DNA of 36,202 bases, taken from contig NZ_JVKV01000026.1 of NCBI RefSeq assembly GCF_001072375.1, positions 1 through 36,202 of the forward strand, read 5' to 3'. Numbering within the stretch: the first letter of the stretch is position 1; the number at the start of each line of letters is the position of its first letter. The translations under genes were made by a program, and so were the position numbers. Origin of the DNA: Streptococcus pseudopneumoniae. GTDB taxonomy: Bacteria; Bacillota; Bacilli; Lactobacillales; Streptococcaceae. Below, one piece after another: positions 1 through 8,336 of the stretch. Below the pieces are notes generated by a model. It did not search any database. It was not told the origin of the DNA and saw only the letters and a list, made by a program, of their open reading frames with translations.

Positions 1-30
1 GAAATCGAATTCTAACGAATTACCGATTTC
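1..30. repeat. Imperfect inverted repeat at the left edge
   Basis: GAAATCG at 1-7 pairs with CGATTTC at 24-30, and inside it AATTC (8-12) pairs with GAATT (17-21), leaving a four-base loop and a small bulge. There is no T-tract beside it, so it is not a clear intrinsic terminator for the leftward gene ending at 102, although its position would suit one. It may also be the end of a repeat cut off by the window. Function unknown. Confidence 0.4.
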
Positions 31-101
31 TGTCCCACTCTCTCATTTTTATTATTCGAAAAAATACGAAAAGAGTTATATATTGGAGAAAATCCTTACT
101 A

Positions 102-467
102 TTACTCCAGCTCTATCCCCTTGTCAAGGAGATTTGCCAGACACTCCTCATAGTAGGCAGCGTCATGCTCGCTATAGATAGGACTTTTCAGCTTTTCCTC
201 TGCTAAGTCTTGATACGGAGGGCAGGTCTTGCCGCGATAGTTCTTGTCCAGCCACTCTGGACTAACATTGTAGCCACGGTCAGCCATCTCCTCCATAATC
301 AAGCGATGATAGGCATAGAGACGATAGGGCGAGTGGGTAAAGACATAGTCAACCGTCGCATGCTTTCTGCCCCAGCCATTACCACGCAGGGCGCAACACT
401 CTCGATGCTGTCCCAATAGCTGAGGACGGGGAAGTTGTGAAATCAAAGCCTCATGCCAAAGTCTCAT
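102..467 (-). CDS. Pyrimidine-dimer glycosylase-like protein (T4 endonuclease V fold family)
   Basis: This 121-residue protein resembles T4 endonuclease V and its bacterial relatives (Pyr_excise family), which excise UV-induced pyrimidine dimers and nick the abasic site. The match seen is the pattern LISQLPRPQLLGQHRE near residues 8-23, a KHATVDYVF segment, and the YRLYAYHRLIMEEMADRGYN helix (about 48-67). Glu23, the position of the T4 catalytic glutamate, is present. The T4 nucleophile is the N-terminal amine of a threonine exposed by Met removal; here residue 2 is Arg, which normally blocks Met removal, so chemistry may differ. The start has a good ribosome site (AAAGGAG, 7 bases upstream) inside the preceding gene. 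It overlaps that DUF1722 gene by 17 bases, so the two are translationally coupled. Bacterial members are often annotated only as conserved hypothetical. Confidence 0.7.
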   Translation of the reverse strand: MRLWHEALISQLPRPQLLGQHRECCALRGNGWGRKHATVDYVFTHSPYRLYAYHRLIMEEMADRGYNVSPEWLDKNYRGKTCPPYQDLAEEKLKSPIYSEHDAAYYEECLANLLDKGIELE

Positions 468-855
468 GGGAGTCTCCTTTCAGCAAGGTAGAATATTGCA
501 GATAAGCATTTGGGTAACGCTCAAGCAAGTCTCTCGTCTGAGCAATCAAGTCTTCCTTGGAAGCTTGACCAAAGCGGTAGCGATCCAACAAGAGCATATA
601 ATCTCTGCGCTCGTCAAGGCTAGCTTGCTTTTTAAAATAGCCCCAAATATGCTGAAAGGCATTGCAAACCTGACCCCTGTGTTCTGGAATCTGGCAGGCA
701 TGGTCAATCATCTCTTGAACCTGACTCACCTCCACCACTTCTTGCTTGAGATACTGGCGAATGTCCTTGTAAATATTGCTGGAATGGCTCAAAACAAGGT
801 ATTTATTTTCCGCCCAGAGTTGCTGACAAAGGGCACGTTGGTTGTTATTTTCCAT
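451..855 (-). CDS. YbgA-family (DUF1722) protein
   Basis: The 134-residue product matches the YbgA/DUF1722 domain, seen in the segments LWAENKYLVLSHSSNIYKDI (about 13-32) and YMLLLDRYRFGQ (about 86-97). The function of DUF1722 is not firmly established; in E. coli ybgA sits next to the photolyase gene phr, and the domain also occurs fused to other domains. Here it is immediately upstream of, and overlaps, a T4-endonuclease-V-like gene, which fits a role connected with DNA photodamage. The ribosome site AGGAG lies about five bases before the ATG. No clear promoter was recognised in the 100 bases upstream. It is the stand-alone DUF1722 form, without the larger N-terminal domain that some relatives carry. 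Confidence 0.75.
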   Translation of the reverse strand: MENNNQRALCQQLWAENKYLVLSHSSNIYKDIRQYLKQEVVEVSQVQEMIDHACQIPEHRGQVCNAFQHIWGYFKKQASLDERRDYMLLLDRYRFGQASKEDLIAQTRDLLERYPNAYLQYSTLLKGDSHETLA

Positions 856-954
856 ATTTCTCCTTAACTTCTACTAGTTCCCAGGAAATACGGAAACAAA
901 GTTATTTTTATAAAATGAGCAAATGAATTTTTGATGAATCTAACGTTTACTTCG

Positions 955-1950
955 TTAAATACCAGAGTAAATTTCAACTAGTAATTGAATCTGGTGTAAA
1001 ACTTCTTGTTTCTTACGTTCACGAGCTCCTTGTCTACGAGTAGTCGGTGGAATAATCGAATCCAAGTCAGCTCCACTATTCTCAGCATAACCACGTTGAA
1101 TAGATCGATCAATAAATAATTGATAATCTTTTACAAGCTTTTCAGACTCTGCCAATTCACGAATAGCGACTGCTTTATGTTCTTTACCATAAGCATAGAA
1201 TGCATTGATAATCTCATCATGGTCTTTTAGACTCGCTAAATCAGTATCATTAATGAATCCAATAACCAACTCTTCCTTAGCACGAATATCAATACTTGAG
1301 CGAATGACACGGCTAACTTCAGCTTTCATTGCTTCCTTAGACTCAGAGTTCTTCGATTTTTCGACAATCAAAGCAAGAATATAGTCTAAATTAATCTCAT
1401 CTGTTTTTAAGAGTTCAATTTCAAATTCAATATCTGAAAGATCAACACCTAAGTCTTTTGTTCTTTCATAATTTTTAAGATTTAAGAATTCATCTCGAAT
1501 TTCTACATAAGAACTTCTTAAATCTTGGAGATATCCTTCCGAGATAGGCTTATCGATTTCTTGAAACTCATTATAATTTCGAAGGACGTTATCAAGCTTC
1601 AAAAACTCACCAAATAACTTAACAAATTCTTTTTTATCATGTTCTGTTTCAATTTCTTGTGGGTTAGGGAACCTTTCCAGAATTTCCTGACAGACTTCTG
1701 TATAACCTTTGACCTTAATACCTGTTACCTGATCCACGAAACCATCCATGTATTCGCTAAAACCTTTTTCTAAGATAATATCAAGTTTATTGGTATCACC
1801 AAAGGTTTTGATAGCTTCTTGCGTAGCCTTTTCTAAATCGCGGAAACAAACAATATTCCCAAAAGGTTTAACCTTGTTAAAAATTCGATTAGTTCTAGAA
1901 AAAGCCTGAATCAAACCATGATAACGTATATCCATCATCTACATATTCAT
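955..1950 (-). pseudogene. hsdR: C-terminal remnant of a type I restriction subunit HsdR (EcoR124I-like)
   Basis: About 327 residues match the C-terminal third of EcoR124I-type HsdR: helicase motif VI (QAFSRTNRI at about 11-19 of the open frame), then FGNIVCFRDLEKATQEAI, FVKLFGEFLKLDNVL, INLDYILALI and the terminal helical region ending near KKQEVLHQI. A complete HsdR is about 1000 residues, with an N-terminal nuclease and the RecA-like motor; these are missing. The frame is open only from an ATG at 1938, with an in-frame TAG directly upstream. Another frame just upstream reads YVDD, resembling the residues that precede RYHGLIQ in intact HsdR, so homology continues a little further and is frame-broken at about 1938-1950. 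The fragment lies directly against the 3' end of the next gene, marking the island edge. No hsdM or hsdS is present. Not expected to restrict. Confidence 0.85.
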
Positions 1951-1954
1951 AGTT

Positions 1955-4543
1955 CTATACTTTTGAAGCTTCATTCCAGTTGGTATATATTAATTTACGT
2001 TTCTCAAAAGCTTCTTTCCCACCTTCCATAATATCAACAATTTTTTTATGAGTATTTTTGCAATCAATATTTCCAATATCAGCATATATTTTTTCATCAT
2101 ACTGAGTAGAAATAACACATTCTGCATCCCCTAGTACAGGTATATTCGCATTATGCGTAGCAAAAATAAACTGTATAGATTTTTTCTTTTTATTAATTGT
2201 ACTAATCACTTCATCATAAATAATTTGATTATCTAAATCATCTTCTGGCTGGTCGATGATAATTAAATCATTATCTTCTTGAGTTAAAACAAATAATATT
2301 AATGCTGATGCTCTCTGTCCTATCGAATGTTGTTCGAGCAACTTATCATGATAGTAAATTTCTACTAAATCTGGGCATACTTCTTTTATTAGGTCAGAAT
2401 AATTTTCTTTTATTTTATCATATACTTTAACGACTTCATTATCTGTAAGTATAGAATGTAATTTTTTTGCATCATCTAAAATGCAATCACTTATAATTGA
2501 TATAAAATCAGAAAACTCATTGGCTATAGTCGTAGCCTTTACTTCTGATATTCCAGTTCCACGAAACTTGGCTTTAATATCATTCTTGAATTTATCCTTA
2601 TTCCCTTTGAATTTGATTTCAATTTTAAGTTCACTTTGGCTATCGTTAATTTTTTTAATTTCTTCTTCATATTTTTTAAAAATATTACTAAGGACTTCAT
2701 TTCTTTCTCGTATAGATTTCTTGATATCCAAAATTAGTGATTCTCTAGAGTTATTTTTCTTATTTAATTCTTCGATATTTTGTTTTACTTTATCTAATTC
2801 AGATGTGTATTTTACAAAACTATCTGGATCAAGAGTATCATCTTGTATTTCACGCTTAATAGATGCAAACTCTTCTTTTAAAGATTTCATGTCTTTATCA
2901 AATTCATCTTTAATTGTTCGTAGAGAATTTTCATTTTTAGCAATAGTTTCGATTTCAGCGGAGATATTATTAATAGCAGTTAAAATGTTTTTTAATATAT
3001 CATTTATATTTCCAAATAGTTCTCCATTAAATTCACTCGTATAATCTGATAAGATAAATTGATTTTTATCAATTTCACCATATACTTTTTTAACTTTCGA
3101 ATATGTTACATTAACTTGTTTAACTAGATATTCAATTTTATTGTAGTCTTTATTATATGAAGTTTGCTTATTTAGTTTTTCTGCTATACCTTTCTCATGG
3201 AAAATTTTAAGTTTATATTCCAAGTCTTGCTTTGCCGCATTCAGCTCTTCTATCTTAGTTGGAATTGACGAGAGTTGAAGTAGATCTCTTATCGAATTAT
3301 CCAATTTTAGAACATAATTATCTACAGAGCCTAGTTGCATTTTTATTTTATTGCCAACTAATTTTTGCAACAAATCAAATGCATATCCGCTTTGAGTAAA
3401 AGATAAATCCTTTTGACCAAAATACAGTGGATTATTTATTACAGAATTGATAGAAATTCTAACCTCATCCCCATTTTCATCTAAAATAGATGGTTGTTCA
3501 CCCATTAATCTTCTGACTTCATAATGTTTACCATACTTATCAATAATATCTAAATAAATTTCTCCACCTGATCCTAAAGTATTCTTAACTAGATTTTCCT
3601 TATAATCTTTATCAATATTAGCATTTAGATCCAAAGCGTATCTTATTGATTCTAAAATCGAAGATTTTCCACTTCCCCTTATACCAATTAAAGTGTTCAA
3701 TTCATTTGAAAAAGGTATTTTTATTGAGTCCAGTTTCCCCCCTTTAAATTCTATAGATTGTATATAGCCATGATTAATTTTTGGCTCTTCATTAGAAATT
3801 CTATTTTCATAATCTTGAAGAGAAAACTTCAATGCACTAAAAGAGTATTCACCAATCTTTACATAACATAATTTCCCTTTTCCGATTTCATCAAGTTTTT
3901 TAGGATCTGATCCTTCTACAAATGCAATCTCATAACCAAACCAATTTTTTATTTTGGATATATTGTCAAAAGTTCTAAGTTTCTGTAATCCAAGTACTCT
4001 TTTTTTAAATTCATGATTTTGTGCTAAAGAACTTAATCTACCACCACCACATTCTTCAATAAGTCCACTTCTCTGTTCAATATGTGCAAATACAATAAAA
4101 TAGTCTTTGTTAAGTTTTTCCAGTTCTACTAGTAGGGTATCTATATCAAATTTACAGCATGTGTTTTCATTTTCTCGATTATCTATTCCTTGGAAAGCGG
4201 CAGTCAAAAATCTATCAATGTGATTTTCATTGTTTTTTATCCAGTCTTCTGGATTAAATACTATAAGTGTATGAATGCCATTTTTACCATCTTTAACTGA
4301 TAACTCCACTCCTGGCAAAATGAAAATATCTTTTTTATTTGCCGCTTTTTTCAAATCTTTATATTCTTGCAAGTCAAATTTATTATGATTAGTTATTACT
4401 CCAATCTTTATATTTTCACTTTCCAGTTTATTTACATAATCGCTAACAAAATAGTTGTCTTCCCCTGTATATTTGAATTCTTTGTCTTTCCTTGTATGTA
4501 GATGAAAATCACATCTTATCCATTCACAACCATTATCAAACAT
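1955..4543 (-). CDS. PHP-domain plus SMC-like AAA ATPase (TrlF type), putative defence protein
   Basis: The 862-residue protein has two parts. Residues 1-250 form a PHP phosphoesterase-like domain: DFHLHT at 12-17, TNHN at 51-54, a glutamate in GVELS near 80, His91 and the AHIE segment near 153-156 fit the metal-binding histidine/acid pattern. From about 260 an ABC/SMC-type ATPase follows: Walker A GIRGSGKSS at 287-295, a long Lys/Glu-rich coiled coil (about 400-680), a signature-like SIGQRAS at 740-746, Walker B LIIIDQPEDD at 760-769 and the ATHN switch at 795-798. I recall this architecture as the TrlF family of AAA-like ATPases; biochemical function is not established to my knowledge. It starts 37 bases after the nuclease-like gene in the same orientation, so it may be cotranscribed, but its ribosome site is weak. 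AT-rich. Its stop lies at the junction with the hsdR remnant. Confidence 0.8.
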   Translation of the reverse strand: MFDNGCEWIRCDFHLHTRKDKEFKYTGEDNYFVSDYVNKLESENIKIGVITNHNKFDLQEYKDLKKAANKKDIFILPGVELSVKDGKNGIHTLIVFNPEDWIKNNENHIDRFLTAAFQGIDNRENENTCCKFDIDTLLVELEKLNKDYFIVFAHIEQRSGLIEECGGGRLSSLAQNHEFKKRVLGLQKLRTFDNISKIKNWFGYEIAFVEGSDPKKLDEIGKGKLCYVKIGEYSFSALKFSLQDYENRISNEEPKINHGYIQSIEFKGGKLDSIKIPFSNELNTLIGIRGSGKSSILESIRYALDLNANIDKDYKENLVKNTLGSGGEIYLDIIDKYGKHYEVRRLMGEQPSILDENGDEVRISINSVINNPLYFGQKDLSFTQSGYAFDLLQKLVGNKIKMQLGSVDNYVLKLDNSIRDLLQLSSIPTKIEELNAAKQDLEYKLKIFHEKGIAEKLNKQTSYNKDYNKIEYLVKQVNVTYSKVKKVYGEIDKNQFILSDYTSEFNGELFGNINDILKNILTAINNISAEIETIAKNENSLRTIKDEFDKDMKSLKEEFASIKREIQDDTLDPDSFVKYTSELDKVKQNIEELNKKNNSRESLILDIKKSIRERNEVLSNIFKKYEEEIKKINDSQSELKIEIKFKGNKDKFKNDIKAKFRGTGISEVKATTIANEFSDFISIISDCILDDAKKLHSILTDNEVVKVYDKIKENYSDLIKEVCPDLVEIYYHDKLLEQHSIGQRASALILFVLTQEDNDLIIIDQPEDDLDNQIIYDEVISTINKKKKSIQFIFATHNANIPVLGDAECVISTQYDEKIYADIGNIDCKNTHKKIVDIMEGGKEAFEKRKLIYTNWNEASKV

Positions 4544-4580
4544 AATTCTAAAATTACCCCTTTTTCAAAAATAATAAATT

Positions 4581-5084
4581 CTAAATTTTAGGCACAATAG
4601 AATGATTATCTATCCCATCTTTAGTTATATCCCATCTGGCAACCTTAATTTTTTTAATTCTTTTTCCGCTTCCATAATCAAGGAGGTCTTCCCTATTTAA
4701 ATTATTTAAAACTTTTTTCAAGCTACCTAAACCGCCAGAAGATAATAAATACGCTTCCTCAGGATTGCAAAGTTTACAATATATCAATAATTGCCCTAAG
4801 TTTTGAAGATTTAAAGCTGTCTTTTTTGCTTCAACCAGATAGATTTCGGCTCTATCTTTCCATCTTACAATTCCTAAAACATCAATTTCGATTTTCAATC
4901 CAACAACTTGTGGATAATATTGTATTACATCGTATTTATCTAAAATTGAATCCAAATATACAGAATGACAATCTAACACAAACACTTCGCATCTTTTATT
5001 TTTAAACTTGTCTTTAAGGTATGTATCTAACCATCTGCACATGCCAGGATATAGATCAAATTCACTTCTTACATTATTCGCCAT
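4581..5084 (-). CDS. Small PD-(D/E)XK-like nuclease, putative restriction subunit
   Basis: The 167-residue protein contains a plausible PD-(D/E)XK core: EIDVLGIV at about 66-73 (acid Asp68), a short loop, then EIYLVEAKKT at about 80-89 (Glu85-Ala-Lys87) and a helix LGQLLIY at 96-102 with the Q-x3-Y arrangement seen in many members of this fold. An N-terminal glutamate-containing helix (residues 7-25) could supply the remaining acidic residue. There is no recognisable DNA-specificity domain. Its start overlaps the end of the preceding gene by 11 bases, which implies coupled translation and a joint function. Placed after a methyltransferase it is best read as the catalytic restriction component. 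The assignment rests on motif pattern only; a non-catalytic role is possible. Confidence 0.6.
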   Translation of the reverse strand: MANNVRSEFDLYPGMCRWLDTYLKDKFKNKRCEVFVLDCHSVYLDSILDKYDVIQYYPQVVGLKIEIDVLGIVRWKDRAEIYLVEAKKTALNLQNLGQLLIYCKLCNPEEAYLLSSGGLGSLKKVLNNLNREDLLDYGSGKRIKKIKVARWDITKDGIDNHSIVPKI

Positions 5085-5946
5085 ATCCCAACGCCTTTGC
5101 TAATTGAGTCCATGAGTCAAAATGCTTGCCTCTTATTTTTTCAGGCAAGCTATCATCATTTTCCATAGGATGAATAGGCTTATTCCTTAATCTAACAGGT
5201 TTTTCCCAGTAGAATTGATGTGTTTTCTTTTCATCTAAATAGTCAAGCAATTCTTCAGCATATCTTTCTAACGCCCTTTGCTTATGAACAATGTTAAATC
5301 CTATAGGCAAAAATTCATTTGCCCATATCTTTACTTGATGTTCCTTTTTCCAATAATTATGTTTTCCTTCGTTGTATTTTTTTAAATTAGAATCTCTAAA
5401 ATTCGGATGTCCAAAATCTATTGTTTGCACTGGTATATCTATTGTTTTCAACATATTAGCTATATCTATAACAAATTGCCAATTACCTGGAATCTCAATA
5501 TATACTCTATGGCAACCATCTTGTCCAAATGCAATATTACTTTTCCTAATGTATCCTGTTACATCTGCTACTCCTCTAAGTAACTCTTTCTTTTCATCAG
5601 TAGACATATTAAATAGTTCATCATTCATTGTCATTGTTGAGTGATGAATTCCATTTCCAATAAATCTTAAAATTTCCCTCATTGTATAATCTTCATTAGA
5701 CTTTGTAAAAGACACCCTTGTTACACTTTTTGTTTGTGAAATAGGCAAGGAATGTCCTAAAAGCGGTTCGATAACGCTTCTAATATCAGCTAAACTACTT
5801 TTTACATATACCGAAACTTCTAGCCCTTCATCATCTCTTAAATTCTTGTGCGGTATTTCTATCGTAATAGTAGTGCTATTCACATCTCTTTGCACTTCCC
5901 CGTTTCCTAATATCATACCTACTAAATAAGCCATTTGATTATTCAT
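5074..5946 (-). CDS. LAGLIDADG-like protein in the restriction-modification operon
   Basis: The protein of about 290 residues carries two LAGLIDADG-like helices, YLVGMILGNGEV at about 7-18 and LLRGVADVTGYI at about 122-133, with the 110-residue spacing typical of single-chain LAGLIDADG enzymes. Beta-rich stretches follow each helix (ITIEIPHK; RVYIEIPG). In homing endonucleases the metal-binding acid is the second Asp of each motif; here those positions are Asn15 and Thr130, so cleavage by the standard mechanism is doubtful and it may serve as a DNA-recognition subunit. I chose ATG 5946 because GAGG lies nine bases upstream; a TTG at 5952 is also open. It overlaps the methyltransferase stop by eight bases and the nuclease-like gene by 11. 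Alternatives are a degenerate homing endonuclease or an unrelated DNA-binding protein. Confidence 0.6.
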   Translation of the reverse strand: MNNQMAYLVGMILGNGEVQRDVNSTTITIEIPHKNLRDDEGLEVSVYVKSSLADIRSVIEPLLGHSLPISQTKSVTRVSFTKSNEDYTMREILRFIGNGIHHSTMTMNDELFNMSTDEKKELLRGVADVTGYIRKSNIAFGQDGCHRVYIEIPGNWQFVIDIANMLKTIDIPVQTIDFGHPNFRDSNLKKYNEGKHNYWKKEHQVKIWANEFLPIGFNIVHKQRALERYAEELLDYLDEKKTHQFYWEKPVRLRNKPIHPMENDDSLPEKIRGKHFDSWTQLAKALGYGE

Positions 5947-8041
5947 TTTCAATTACCTCACTCTCGTTATTGACTAAATTTTCATATATATGATCAGCAA
6001 TAGCCTTTGCCAAAAGTGGTGGCACTGCATTACCAATTTGTGTTCTAATATCGACTTTATTACCATAGAAAATAAATCTATCATCAAATGACTGAATTCG
6101 GGCAGCTTCTCTAGGTGTAATAGAGCGATTCAAAAACGGATGATTATTTTTACCATTTGATGCAGCATCAAATCTTGTGTCTATAGTTGGAGATGGCTCA
6201 TCCCACTTCAATCTCCCCCATGTTGAATTAAACTTTTGCTTTCCTAAAAGATTTTCGGGCAAATATTCTTTGCCTTTTTCTGGTGGTATCATGCTAAGCT
6301 TATAAATTGCAATTTCAGAATGGTTAGAAGCCTTATGATTGTATAACCTATCACTATCTTTTCTCATGAGCTTTTGATACTCTGTCTTTGCTTCAGTAAT
6401 ATAACTTTGTTCAAAATCACCTTCATTTGAATTTAAATATGCTAAATCTTCAATAGCATCTCTAACTGTTGTAGGTTTTTTAACTGTTGGTTCTGGCAAA
6501 GAAATTGCTTTATTTTTGCTGCACAGAAATATAACTCTCTCCCTATTTTGTGGAACACCATAGTCACTTGCTCTAAATATACCTACACTAACTTCATAAC
6601 CTAATTTTTTTATCTCACTTATAATTTGATTTTTAAACCATCCATTAGATGTAGACATTAAACTCTTTACATTTTCTATTACAAAAACTAGAGGCTTAAG
6701 TTCCTGAACCAAATGCAGAAATTCTATAAATAAAAAATTTCGAGGATCATCTAATCCTAATTTTTTGCCCTTTAAGGAAAATCCCTGGCATGGAGGTCCG
6801 CCAATGATCATATTTACTTTATTCTTCTTAGAGAGTTTTATTATCTTTTCCTTAATTTCCTTATCTTGTATATCTCCAATAATCAATTCTGACTCAGGAA
6901 TATTCTCCTTAAATGTCTGTGCCAATTTTTCGTTAATATCTAACGCAACTTTTGTTACAAAGTGGCTATTCTTATGCATTCCATAAGACATTCCTCCTGC
7001 ACCACAAAATAAATCAAGCATTCTAAATTCCATTCTTTTGTCTCGCTTTCGTCTTTGAATCAATATTCGTTTAAATGTTTCTTTTCCATTTATTTGTGGT
7101 TTAAAAAGATCATATTCATTATCAGAACCATGATTTGCCTCCCCAACAATCTCAAACATCTTGTCATTGTGATATTTCAAATATGTAAGAGGTACGCCCA
7201 TTATTCCATAATAATCCATTGGTATTTCTGAAACTCTATATACATGAACTGCATCAAAATTATCATACTTTGGATAGTTTTCTTCTTTGAAGCTATGAGT
7301 TAAAACTAGTTTTTTACCACTATCATTGGAAACCTCTAAATTCGTCAGCCACATTGCATTTCCTAAGCTTCGCCATTTTTGTCCAAATTCATCTACCCAA
7401 AATCTTGTTTTCCTAGGTTCTGTATCATCTGGTACCCTAAATGCCATATCTCCAAAATGATATCCCACACGAGCCTTATTGTTCTTTATATAAGGAAAAA
7501 TATCTTTATATGTTATTGCATTCTGATTACTAATCAATAAATATTGTTTGTCATATTTTGTAATTAATGAAAATAATTCTGTAAACTTAGAAAAAGGTGG
7601 ATTGGTTACAACGATATCAGAATCGATTAAATAATTTATACATTCTTGACTTCTAAAATCACCATCGCCGATTAACTTTTTAATATTCCCATTGCGATTT
7701 AAAGCTTCAAATATCTTGTCATCATTTAAATCGCCATCAGTAGAATATGGCATTTTATCAACCTCAAGTAGAAGCCCTTTGCCATCTTCACTAGAATGCA
7801 TCGCCGACTTTGCATATGATATACATACAAGTTTTTTAAGTTTGAAACGATTGAAATTTTTAAGGAAATATTTTGCAAAAGCAGATTCGTATGGATCATC
7901 ACAATTACACAAAACTTTTTTTCCATTGAATTGAGATTCATAATGGTTCACTTCATTTTCTATTGTTTTATAATCTGTATACCACTCATCTGTATTCTTG
8001 CTACTATATCTAGCTTTATTTAATATTGAGTTTCCCATCAT
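5939..8041 (-). CDS. Fused M.EcoRI-like N6-adenine methyltransferase and C5-cytosine methyltransferase
   Basis: This is one polypeptide with two complete DNA methyltransferases. Counting from the upstream ATG at 8065, residues 10-340 resemble M.EcoRI: NKARYSSKNTDEWYTDY, the CNCDDPYES segment, catalytic NPPF at 155-158 and KTRFWVDEFGQKWRSLGNAM at 219-238. Residues about 345-700 form an m5C methyltransferase: DLFCGAGG 351-358 (SAM), GGPPCQGFS 422-430 with nucleophile Cys426, ENV 464-466, QNRERV 506-511, a target-recognition region about 520-650, and QIGNAVPP 676-683. I chose ATG 8041 because AAAGGAG lies just before it and M.EcoRI homology begins there; that shortens the protein by eight residues to 700. 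It is the second gene after the controller and overlaps its downstream partner. It presumably protects the host at the recognition site of the associated nuclease; an asymmetric site, with A modified on one strand and C on the other, is one possibility. Confidence 0.9.
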   Translation of the reverse strand: MMGNSILNKARYSSKNTDEWYTDYKTIENEVNHYESQFNGKKVLCNCDDPYESAFAKYFLKNFNRFKLKKLVCISYAKSAMHSSEDGKGLLLEVDKMPYSTDGDLNDDKIFEALNRNGNIKKLIGDGDFRSQECINYLIDSDIVVTNPPFSKFTELFSLITKYDKQYLLISNQNAITYKDIFPYIKNNKARVGYHFGDMAFRVPDDTEPRKTRFWVDEFGQKWRSLGNAMWLTNLEVSNDSGKKLVLTHSFKEENYPKYDNFDAVHVYRVSEIPMDYYGIMGVPLTYLKYHNDKMFEIVGEANHGSDNEYDLFKPQINGKETFKRILIQRRKRDKRMEFRMLDLFCGAGGMSYGMHKNSHFVTKVALDINEKLAQTFKENIPESELIIGDIQDKEIKEKIIKLSKKNKVNMIIGGPPCQGFSLKGKKLGLDDPRNFLFIEFLHLVQELKPLVFVIENVKSLMSTSNGWFKNQIISEIKKLGYEVSVGIFRASDYGVPQNRERVIFLCSKNKAISLPEPTVKKPTTVRDAIEDLAYLNSNEGDFEQSYITEAKTEYQKLMRKDSDRLYNHKASNHSEIAIYKLSMIPPEKGKEYLPENLLGKQKFNSTWGRLKWDEPSPTIDTRFDAASNGKNNHPFLNRSITPREAARIQSFDDRFIFYGNKVDIRTQIGNAVPPLLAKAIADHIYENLVNNESEVIENE

Positions 8042-8077
8042 TAAATCTCCTTTCCATTTTTTCATATATTTTTATTT

Positions 8078-8293
8078 TCACTTATCTTCAATTTTCACAC
8101 ACTCTACAATTTCCGAAATATCACATTCCAATACATCACATATCCTTAGCAATACATCAGTAGTAACATTTTCGCCATTTTTTATTTTGTAGAATGTACT
8201 TTTACTTACTTTTGCTTTTTCCATAAGCTCAGTATTCTTCATTTCTATATCTATTAATTTCTTAAATAATTTTTTATAGCTTAGTTTCGACAT
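8078..8293 (-). CDS. Xre/Cro-type HTH regulator, likely controller (C) protein
   Basis: The 71-residue protein is a single helix-turn-helix domain of the Cro/C1 type. The segment ELMEKAKVSKSTFYKIKNGE (about 23-42) provides the two HTH helices, followed by TTDVLLRICDVLECDISEIVE. It heads the operon, 36 bases upstream of the chosen methyltransferase start and in the same orientation, with a strong GGAGG ribosome site. The length, fold and position match controller proteins that time expression of restriction versus modification. A C-box operator was not identified with confidence in the leader. It could instead be a simple autorepressor of the island. Confidence 0.75.
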   Translation of the reverse strand: MSKLSYKKLFKKLIDIEMKNTELMEKAKVSKSTFYKIKNGENVTTDVLLRICDVLECDISEIVECVKIEDK

Positions 8294-8336
8294 GATTATC
8301 CTCCAGTCTTATCCATCTTAATATCATATCGTTTCT

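Noticed and set aside
2481..3044. 187-codon open frame on the plus strand inside the PHP-ATPase gene.
   Set aside because: It is antisense to the conserved ATPase, is Ser/Leu/Ile-rich as expected from an antisense of Lys/Glu coiled coil, and lacks homology or a ribosome site.
5074..5946. Calling this gene an active homing endonuclease inserted in the operon.
   Set aside because: The acidic positions of both motifs are Asn and Thr. It is not inside an intron or intein, and its overlaps on both sides argue for an operon partner.
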